From contig CAMAXB010000158.1 of NCBI GenBank assembly GCA_945862035.1, positions 1 through 7,240 on the forward strand: a stretch of 7,240 nucleotides of DNA, written 5' to 3'. Of the stretch, positions 1 to 5,609 are shown piece by piece. This stretch comes from Opitutus sp. GAS368. Its GTDB lineage: Bacteria > Verrucomicrobiota > Verrucomicrobiia > Opitutales > Opitutaceae. Position 1 is the first letter of the stretch, and each line of letters starts with the position of its first letter. A model generated the notes under the pieces. That model did no database searches and was not told the origin of the DNA. It saw only the letters and a list, made by a program, of their open reading frames with translations. Both the position numbers and the translations under genes were made by a program.

Positions 1-359
1 TCGTAGCCGACGACGTGGGCGAGAGGCGTGGCACCCACGCCGGGCGGAACGAGGAAGAGCCCCTCGGTGCCTTTGCGAGGGAAGTGACCGGCCGCCAGCT
101 CGTGGATGTCCTTCCTCGATCCGATGCGGTTAGACCGCCAGTCAAATTCCTCCCACGTTTTGAGTCGGGTGAACTCCGCCGAGCGGGCGCGCAGCTCGCT
201 GCGCTTCTGATGACGCCGGTTGATTTCGGCCGGGAGGATCAGTTCCCGGAACTCCCGCTGGCTGAGCCGGTAGGCGCCGGCCTCCGGCCGTCAGACTTCC
301 GGGGTGGTGCCCATATCGGAGAGATTGAGTTATCTTAAGGTCGTGGTGAGTTGGCTCAT
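1..359 (-). pseudogene. istB: IS21-family helper ATPase IstB, N-terminal remnant (decayed, runs off the window edge)
   Basis: Reading the minus strand from an ATG at 359-357 gives the IstB opening MSQLTTTLR. The same frame continues to the window edge with IstB-like stretches (AYRLSQREF, then RRHQKRSELRARSAEF, TWEEFDW, KDIHELAAG, PPGVGATPLAHVVGY). IstB is the AAA+ ATPase that assists the IstA transposase of IS21 elements. Two in-frame stops break it: TAA at 332-330 and TGA at 293-291. The Walker A motif at about 50-24, normally GPPGVGKTHLA, reads VPPGVGATPLA: the first glycine, the ATP-binding lysine and the histidine are replaced. It lies directly downstream of the istA remnant in the usual istA-istB order. 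The part beyond base 1 cannot be seen. Family assignment is from remembered IstB sequence patterns; the lesions are read directly. Confidence 0.85.
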
Positions 360-1016
360 GGTGAAGGGGAAAATCCGACGATGCGGTCGGGCGCTGAGAT
401 CGCGGATCAGTTCGTGTGCCTAAAGAAAATCGACCGGCACGACCCGGTCGCCCTGCTCCAGCAGCCGGCGCAGATGCCGCCATCGCCAACCCGAGTGGCG
501 CACGGCCTTCTCGCTGGCTTGTTCGAGTTGGCCAACCGCAGGCTTGCGGACAGGTTGGAGCAGCCCCCGGGAGCACGCGTATCCCGATCGGGCTGCGGTG
601 GCCGTACATCGCGGCTGCCCAGGCGCGGCTGGGCGGGCCTATTAGCTTGCACCGCTCCTGCGGATAATCGCCTTCCCGCTCGATGGCGTTGCGTTTGTGC
701 GGATGCACATGGGTTTGGTCGGTGGCGAAACGCGCAGCCGCAACGAGCGTGTGCACGGCGATCTGGCGCATAAGCAGGGTGTAAATGCGGAACAATTTTG
801 AATCGCCTCGGACCCAGAGCTGGCGACCGACCTGCTCCGGGGGCGACGAGTAAGGGCCTTCTTGGGCTCCACGTAACCGTCCCGGTGGACGCTGCGGCGG
901 GCCTCGTGGAAACCCGGGCAGAGCCCGGCTGGCAGCGGCGGCAAGGCCGGCCGTTCCTGTTTGGTCGACCGCACCTCGACCTACTCGCGCACAGGGCCAT
1001 GGATCCTGCGGACCCG
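360..1016 (-). pseudogene. istA: IS21-family transposase IstA, C-terminal remnant with two frameshifts and stops
   Basis: Three successive minus-strand frames reassemble into the C-terminal part of an IS21 transposase. Frame one (1016 to about 854) gives RVRRIHGPVRE, a TAG at 983-981, then RPALPPLP and FHEARRSVHRDGYVEPKKA. A 1-nt deletion at about 854-850 moves reading into frame two (YSSPPEQVGRQLWVRGDSK, HPHKRNAIERE, IGPPSRAWAAAMYG). A 1-nt insertion in the C/G run at about 565-573 moves it into frame three (GLLQPVRKPAVGQLEQASEK, RHSGWRWRHLRRLLEQGDR, VDFL). A TAG at 422-420 then interrupts the frame before HELIRDLS. The VHRDG...VPPE block and the HELIRD-type tail are typical of IstA. The catalytic DDE core, which should lie upstream (above 1016), is not recognisable, so the copy is truncated at its 5' end as well as mutated. 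It cannot encode an active transposase. Confidence 0.85.
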
Positions 1017-1149
1017 GTGACTCCTTGAGCTGGTTTTGCCCCTGCTTCAACCGCAGAGTCCCCCGCTGGCGCCGCCCGCTTGCCCGCTTAGTCTGGCCGG
1101 AACCGTGGATTTAACCTTGAATTCGCAGCAGCCCAACCCTCCAACTTTG
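1017..1149. other. Noncoding stretch between IS21 remnant and inverted repeat
   Basis: No reading frame here resembles a protein, and the IstA similarity fades on the minus strand just above 1016. The stretch probably holds the truncation junction of the IS element, but no terminal inverted repeat or target-site duplication is visible. Around 1102-1113 the sequence AACCGTGGATTT resembles the outer end of the inverted repeat at 1150-1273 (AACCACGGAT), possibly a partial third copy. Confidence 0.5.
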
Positions 1150-1273
1150 TTAACCACGGATGCACACGAATTAACCCGGATAGAGACAGGGAACCGGCTT
1201 CACCTCATGCGTGAGTCGTTCGCTGCTCCCATCTGTTTGGAATCCGTCTCCATTCGTGTCTAATCCGTGGTTC
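1150..1273. repeat. Imperfect inverted repeat of the ACCACGGAT type
   Basis: Two arms of about 32 nt face each other across roughly 60 nt. The left arm (1150-1181) holds AACCACGGAT, ACACGAAT and CGGAT in order. The right arm (1241-1273) holds their exact reverse complements ATCCG (1242-1246), ATTCGTGT (1252-1259) and ATCCGTGGTT (1263-1272), with mismatches between the blocks. A transcript could fold into a long interrupted stem. Dispersed elements with ACCACGGAT/ACACGAAT words are, from memory, abundant in intergenic DNA of Opitutaceae and related Verrucomicrobiota. No function is established here. It ends 25 bp before the kinase start codon, so it lies in or next to that gene's promoter or leader. 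Confidence 0.75.
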
Positions 1274-1298
1274 AACTGCCGTTTGTAGGTCTAAAACT

Positions 1299-3560
1299 AT
1301 GTATCCCCTCAACTTTCTCATGGCGGTCGTATCCTTCGGGTTGAGCGCGATCTACTTCGCCATGAATTGGACGGGCCCAAAGCTCGCCGGCAGACGCTAT
1401 CAACTGATTCACAATAGCTTCTGCCTGACGGTGCTATTTTTCAGCGCCCTTCAGATCACGCGAGCCTTAGCCCCATTGGAGCTGCAAAACACCTTTCTGC
1501 AGTTAGGGGTGGCGACGGTCCTCGTTATTGTGACCCTCTGGATCAAAATTTTTGAGATCCTCGCCGAGTATCAACCGGGCTGGGCGGCCAAGACCCTCTC
1601 CGCAGCGCTCATCCTCGCGGCAGTTGGGGCCATGTTGCTGTCCGGCGGTGGCTACTGGGGCGAGGCCGCTTTCGTCCAAGAAACGATATTCAACGCCGGC
1701 ATCTTCCTCCGCCCCGAGTTCGGCCCGCCAACACCTTATCGCGTGATATTGGTCCTGAGCGGGGTCTTTGGACTGGGTTACATGATGTTGTTGAGCAACA
1801 TCACCGCGAAGCAACGCGACCGGAAAATCGGGCGCGTCATGGCGATCACCACCGTCTGCCTGTTCCTCGTCATGGTTTGGAACCTCCTCGCCGGGTTGAA
1901 GGTGATCAACGCCGGCGTGGTCCCAGCTCTTTACGGTATCTCCGGCATCACCTTTTTAATGTGGCTCGACAGCGTGAGCGAGGAAGTCCTCATCCGCGAA
2001 AATAAAAGCCTCGGCGAAAAATACCTCCAGCAAACCGCCATGCTCGATGCCTTGGTGCGCAACGGCGCCTTCGCCTGCGCCCAATTCGACGCCAACGGCG
2101 CCTTGGTCACGCAAAACCTCGCCTACAGAGAACAGATCACTCCGCTTTTAAGCCCCACCGATTTCAGCAACTACGACCGCAACCGCACGCCCGTCCAAAC
2201 CGCAGAAAAATTCTGGCACGGCCTAGCCTCAGCCCTCGAAGGTTACATCGACGCCCAAAACCTCACCTGGACCGCCGAGGACGGCAAGACGATCACCTAC
2301 AAAGCCCGTTTCATTCCCTTCAAGCCCTCCGTGGCTAAATCCAATCACGCCATGGTCTGCCTCACCGACATCACCGAGGCCCTCGACTCCCGCCAGCAAC
2401 TCCTCGAAGCCAAACACCTCCAAGCCATCGGCCTACTCGCCAGCGGCGTCGCGCACGAATACAACAACATCCTCACCGGCGTCATCGCCATGAGCGAGCT
2501 GGCCCTGCGCGAAGCCGTCAACGACGCCCAACGCTCCCACCTCGAGATCGTCGTCCAAGCCGCCAAACGCTGCACCGACCTCAGCGGTAACCTCCTCGCC
2601 ATCTCTCGCAGCACCCCGAGCCAAAACGAACCCCTCGATCTGCGTGAAATCATCCACGAGACCTCGCGCCTCGTGCGCCACTCCCGTGGCGTTCACCTCG
2701 AGCTGCTCGAATCCGTCAAATCCAGCGCCCACATCGCCGTCGTCGGCAACCGCAACGAACTCGCTACCCTTTTGCTCAACCTCATGATCAATGCCTGTGA
2801 CGCCACGGAAAACCGTGGCACCATCACCCTGCGCATCGATTACGCCGAAATCGTCAGACCCGCCATCAGCCCCGATCCCATCCCGCATGTCGTTGTCGAG
2901 CTCTCCGACACCGGCCCCGGTATCCCTGAGGAAATCATCCCGCACATTTTCGAGCCGTTCTTCACCACCACACGCCTGGGTAAAGGCTCCGGCCTGGGTC
3001 TCGCCACCGCCAAAGCCATCGCCACCGCCCACGGCGGCAACATCGAAGCCAAATTCGTTCTCTCCGGCGGCGCCATTTTCGAGCTCACCCTCCCCCTGTT
3101 TGTCGGGACACCCGTCCTCAGCCCATCGCCCTTCCCGATTCCGTACCCGTCCGCGAAACAATCCGGTCATGCCGCCGTCATCGACGACGACCCCATCGTG
3201 TTGGCCACCAGCGCCAACATCCTACACGACCTCGGTTATCAGGTCTCCGCGTATGCCAGTGCCGAAAAATTTCTCGAGAATTACACCCCCACGGCCCAAG
3301 CCACGATCAAACTCGCGGTCATCGATATCCGCATGCCCGGCATGGACGGCGTACAACTCTGTCGCCGCCTGCTGACGCGTGGCAGCCCGTTAAAAATCAT
3401 CCTCGTGACCGGCCACACCGAGAAATACGATATGGCCAAGCTCGGCCAGCTGCACAACGTGTCGATCTTGATGAAGCCGTTTAGTCTCACCGCGCTGCAG
3501 AACTTGATCATCGAGATCGAAACCCAAGCCGCCCTAAAAAGCGGCGACCCGATGGTCTGA
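1299..3560 (+). CDS. Membrane-bound hybrid sensor histidine kinase with C-terminal receiver domain
   Basis: This 753-residue protein probably senses an unknown signal at the inner membrane, autophosphorylates on histidine and passes phosphate to its own receiver. The N-terminus has about seven hydrophobic segments (roughly residues 4-21, 40-58, 66-88, 99-115, 147-168, 179-200, 206-224), an integral-membrane sensor rather than a two-TM periplasmic one. A PAS-like segment follows (about 243-360), ending in LTDITEALDSRQQL. The HisKA H-box GVAHEYNNILTG places the phospho-histidine at H386. The HATPase carries the N-box NLMINACDAT (494-503), G1 DTGPGIP (537-543), FEPFFTT (551-557) and G2 GKGSGLGLA (561-569). 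The receiver (about 624-745) has the acidic cluster DDD 629-631, phospho-acceptor D676 in DIRMPGMDG, T704 and K726 in MKPF. No DNA-binding output or Hpt domain follows and no separate regulator is adjacent, so its phosphorelay partner is elsewhere. GTAGGT at 1285-1290 is a weak ribosome site for the ATG at 1299. Ligand and target are unknown. Confidence 0.93.
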   Translation: MYPLNFLMAVVSFGLSAIYFAMNWTGPKLAGRRYQLIHNSFCLTVLFFSALQITRALAPLELQNTFLQLGVATVLVIVTLWIKIFEILAEYQPGWAAKTLSAALILAAVGAMLLSGGGYWGEAAFVQETIFNAGIFLRPEFGPPTPYRVILVLSGVFGLGYMMLLSNITAKQRDRKIGRVMAITTVCLFLVMVWNLLAGLKVINAGVVPALYGISGITFLMWLDSVSEEVLIRENKSLGEKYLQQTAMLDALVRNGAFACAQFDANGALVTQNLAYREQITPLLSPTDFSNYDRNRTPVQTAEKFWHGLASALEGYIDAQNLTWTAEDGKTITYKARFIPFKPSVAKSNHAMVCLTDITEALDSRQQLLEAKHLQAIGLLASGVAHEYNNILTGVIAMSELALREAVNDAQRSHLEIVVQAAKRCTDLSGNLLAISRSTPSQNEPLDLREIIHETSRLVRHSRGVHLELLESVKSSAHIAVVGNRNELATLLLNLMINACDATENRGTITLRIDYAEIVRPAISPDPIPHVVVELSDTGPGIPEEIIPHIFEPFFTTTRLGKGSGLGLATAKAIATAHGGNIEAKFVLSGGAIFELTLPLFVGTPVLSPSPFPIPYPSAKQSGHAAVIDDDPIVLATSANILHDLGYQVSAYASAEKFLENYTPTAQATIKLAVIDIRMPGMDGVQLCRRLLTRGSPLKIILVTGHTEKYDMAKLGQLHNVSILMKPFSLTALQNLIIEIETQAALKSGDPMV

Positions 3561-3851
3561 TACCAAAATCTGCTCGCCATTAGACTTTAGGCCGCTGCGG
3601 CCGCGTTTGCTTGATCACGCATCCAGCCGAGGATCAGGCTGACGACGGCGGAGGGCATGCAGCAGCGGCAGGCAGCGGAATCGAGGGGCCGTTCGAGGTA
3701 GGACAGCAAGGGATCGAGCCGGTTGGAGACGGGGTATGCGTCCAGAAGCCTAAAGGAAAATTCCGGGCTGACACGCGCGGCTCCGCGGCCAATCTCGCCG
3801 ACACCGCGATCGGCACACGCTTATCCCTGCGAGCCGACGCGGATCCCCGCT
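3561..3851. other. Intergenic spacer without a convincing gene
   Basis: No plus-strand frame looks coding, although the dehydrogenase frame stays open upstream of its ATG. On the minus strand a frame stays open from about 3820 to a stop at 3589-3587. It reads SFRLLDAYPVSN, RLDPLLSYLERPLDS and SLILGWMRDQ, which looks somewhat protein-like. It lacks a sensible start codon apart from a late internal ATG, and I recognise no family. It could be the eroded end of a lost gene or chance. The promoter of the downstream catabolic genes must lie here or further upstream, but I cannot point to clear -35/-10 boxes. Confidence 0.45.
3590..3602 (+). terminator. Possible weak hairpin after the kinase gene
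   Basis: GGCCGCTGCGGCC is a perfect palindrome about its central T and can form a 5-bp GC stem with a 3-nt loop, 30 bp downstream of the kinase stop. It is followed by GCGTTTGCTTG rather than a proper T-run, so it would be a poor intrinsic terminator. It may be chance in GC-rich DNA. Confidence 0.22.
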
Positions 3852-4607
3852 ATGTTCTCCCTTCTTGGCAAGGTCTCCCTCGTCACTGGCGCCGGCTCCG
3901 GCATCGGCCAGGCCATCGCGCTGCTCTTTGCCCGGCAGGGCGCCTTCGTCTGGGTGGTTGATCGCAATGCAGCGGCCGCAGAATCCACGGTCGCTGCGAT
4001 TCGCGCAGCGGGCGGACAGGGCGAGGCGATCGCGGTCGATGTTAGCGACCCCGCCGCCACCCTCGCCCTCGCGTCGCGCATCCCGCAGGTCGACCTTCTG
4101 GTCAACAACGCTGGCATCGGGCACGTCGGTAATCTCCTCGGCACCGCGGCCGAGGACCTCGATCGCCTCCACGCCGTCAACGTCCGCGGCCCCTTCAATC
4201 TCTGCAAGACCTTCGTTCCCGGCATGCTCGAGCGCCGCGCGGGCAGCGTGATCAATCTCGCCTCGATCGGCGGCGTCCTCGCGGTGCGCGACCGCCTAGC
4301 CTACACGATCACCAAACATGCGGTCGTCGGCCTGACCAAGGCCCTCGCGCTCGACCACTCGCACACCGGCGTCCGCTTCAACGCCATCTGCCCCGGGCGG
4401 GTCGAGACGCCCTTTGTCAAAGCGCGCATTGCCGAATACCCGGACCCGCAGAAGGCCTACGCCGAGATGGCCTCCACCCAGCTCAACGGCCGCATGGCCC
4501 GCCCGGAGGAAATCGCCGCCGCCGCCCTTTATCTCGCGGCCGACGAATCCGCCATGGTCACCGGCTCCACTCTGTTGATCGACGGCGGCTGGTCCGCCGG
4601 AAAGTAG
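3852..4607 (+). CDS. NAD(P)-dependent short-chain dehydrogenase/reductase (SDR), likely sugar or sugar-acid dehydrogenase
   Basis: This 251-residue classical SDR has the full motif set: the Rossmann nucleotide-binding loop TGAGSGIG (12-19), D37 at the end of the second beta strand (favouring NAD over NADP), NNAG (85-88), N109, catalytic S138, and Y151 with K155 in YTITK. PGRVETPF (181-188) follows the active site, and the C-terminal VTGSTLLIDGGW is typical of the family. The ATG at 3852 is chosen because the protein then begins MFSLLGKVSLVTGAG, the normal SDR distance to the glycine-rich loop. The frame is open further upstream, but that part has no SDR features. No Shine-Dalgarno sequence precedes the start. 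The neighbouring aldolase and sugar-acid dehydratase suggest it oxidises an aldose (such as L-fucose or L-rhamnose) or a 2-keto-3-deoxy sugar acid. The substrate is inference; SDR membership is certain. Confidence 0.93.
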   Translation: MFSLLGKVSLVTGAGSGIGQAIALLFARQGAFVWVVDRNAAAAESTVAAIRAAGGQGEAIAVDVSDPAATLALASRIPQVDLLVNNAGIGHVGNLLGTAAEDLDRLHAVNVRGPFNLCKTFVPGMLERRAGSVINLASIGGVLAVRDRLAYTITKHAVVGLTKALALDHSHTGVRFNAICPGRVETPFVKARIAEYPDPQKAYAEMASTQLNGRMARPEEIAAAALYLAADESAMVTGSTLLIDGGWSAGK

Positions 4608-4658
4608 CCTCGATTCCGTCCTTCCCCCCGGCATCCACCCGCGCACGGCACCTTCTTC

Positions 4659-4681
4659 GCCTGCCGCAATCACTTGCAGGC
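4659..4681. promoter_or_regulatory. Nested palindrome, possible operator or hairpin between SDR and aldolase genes
   Basis: Perfect 6-bp arms GCCTGC (4659-4664) and GCAGGC (4676-4681) flank 11 nt. Inside lies a second inverted pair, GCAA (4666-4669) and TTGC (4674-4677), separated by TCAC. The inner GCAA-N4-TTGC form resembles operators of LacI/GntR-type sugar regulators. The outer arms could instead form an RNA hairpin in the 118-nt gap, 44 nt before the aldolase ATG. No regulator gene is in the window, so this is only suggestive. Confidence 0.3.
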
Positions 4682-4725
4682 CCCCACGCCAATCCTTGCA
4701 CTCTGGTTCCTCCGCTCCTTTCGCC

Positions 4726-5487
4726 ATGACCGACCTTCCCGCCGCCCTGAATTCACTGCTCGCGCTTTCGCATGATCTCGGACGCGAGGACCGCGATCTG
4801 GCCATCCTCGGCGAGGGCAACACGTCCACCCGCACCGGACCTGATTCCTTTCTCGTGAAGGCCAGCGGCTCCAGCCTTGGCACCCTCAGCGCCGCGCAGG
4901 TCACCGCCTGCCGCATCGCGCCGCTGGTGGCGCTGCTCGATCACGCGACCCTCGGGGACACCGCGGTCGACCAGGCCCTGCTCGACGCGCGCATCGACCC
5001 GGCGGCCCGCAAGCCTTCGGTCGAAGCGATGTTTCATGCCTGGCTGCTCACGCTCCCCGGCGTCCATTTCGTCGGCCACACCCACCCGAGTGCGGTCAAT
5101 GCCCTCCTCTGCTCGCCTTACGCGGAGGCGTTCGCCCGGCAGCGGCGGTTTCCGGATGAAGTGGTCTGCTGCGGACCCGAGTCCGTCCTCGTTCCGTACA
5201 TCGATCCGGGCCTGGCCCTGGGTTGCGCGATCCGCGACGCGGTCAAGTCGTCCATCGCCAGCACCGGGATCGTGCCGCGCGTGGTGCTCCTCAAGAACCA
5301 CGGCCTGATCGCGCTCGGGGCCACGCCCGCCGGCGTGCTGGCGGCCACGCTCATGACCGTGAAGGCGGCGCGGATCACGCTCGGCGCGATCACTGCGGGC
5401 GGACCGGTGCCGATGAGCCGGGCCGATGTCGACCGCATTGCGGGTCGCAGCGACGAGCATTACCGGCAGCGCGCGCTCGGACTCTAG
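4726..5487 (+). CDS. Class II (zinc-dependent) aldolase/adducin-family protein
   Basis: This 253-residue protein carries the pattern of the FucA/RhaD/AraD-type class II aldolase fold. GEGNTS (30-34 region) and KASG (45-48) form the substrate or phosphate-binding loops. PSVEA (97-101) holds E100, aligned with the catalytic glutamate of FucA. HTHP (118-121) supplies the zinc ligands H118 and H120, and KNHG (190-193) supplies the third, H192. Enzymes of this family make or break C-C bonds through a zinc-stabilised enolate, giving for example lactaldehyde or glycolaldehyde plus a three-carbon keto product. The ATG at 4726 is preferred to an in-frame TTG at 4696. It is preceded by a pyrimidine-rich leader (TCCTCCGCTCCTTTCGCC) and no Shine-Dalgarno site. 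Next to a YjhG-type dehydratase, a likely job is cleavage of a 2-keto-3-deoxy sugar acid. A sugar-1-phosphate aldolase role is less likely, because no kinase or isomerase is seen. Substrate unproven. Confidence 0.9.
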   Translation: MTDLPAALNSLLALSHDLGREDRDLAILGEGNTSTRTGPDSFLVKASGSSLGTLSAAQVTACRIAPLVALLDHATLGDTAVDQALLDARIDPAARKPSVEAMFHAWLLTLPGVHFVGHTHPSAVNALLCSPYAEAFARQRRFPDEVVCCGPESVLVPYIDPGLALGCAIRDAVKSSIASTGIVPRVVLLKNHGLIALGATPAGVLAATLMTVKAARITLGAITAGGPVPMSRADVDRIAGRSDEHYRQRALGL

Positions 5488-5609
5488 GAGGTGTCAGCTC
5501 CCTGCGGGGTTGCGCCGCGGGCAGAGGTCCGCTTGCCTCGCACCGACCCGCTCTTGTCCCTGCCCTGCCTCGCGCCCGCCTTCGCTCCGGCGAGACCCGC
5601 GCTCCGTCC
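5488..5609. other. 122-nt gap between aldolase and dehydratase genes
   Basis: The first half is G/C-rich with weak self-complementarity (GCGG and CCGC near 5503-5517). The second half is strongly pyrimidine-rich (CTCTTGTCCCTGCCCTGCC and similar) and runs up to the dehydratase ATG without a Shine-Dalgarno sequence. No small gene is supported. Confidence 0.4.

Noticed and set aside
15..338. Plus-strand open frames in the first kilobase
   Set aside because: They lie antisense to the recognisable istB/istA remnant and show no family resemblance.
142..1050. Minus-strand 302-codon open frame as an intact gene
   Set aside because: Only its middle portion (about 850-573) matches IstA. The rest is out of frame with the transposase and helper remnants, so it is a by-product of frameshifts, not a gene.
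2433..3170. 245-codon minus-strand frame within the kinase gene
   Set aside because: It is a glycine/aspartate/valine-rich antisense shadow of the HisKA/HATPase coding sequence, as expected in GC-rich DNA.
3723..3851. 43-codon N-terminal extension of the SDR
   Set aside because: The frame is open, but the extension lacks any SDR feature. Starting at 3852 puts the glycine-rich loop at the normal distance from the N-terminus.
4753..5460. 235-codon minus-strand frame within the aldolase gene
   Set aside because: Arginine/alanine/glycine-rich shadow opposite a gene with intact zinc-ligand and catalytic motifs.
5498..5522. Possible terminator after the aldolase
   Set aside because: Only a 4-bp GCGG/CCGC stem can be drawn and no T-run follows, which is not distinguishable from chance at this GC content.
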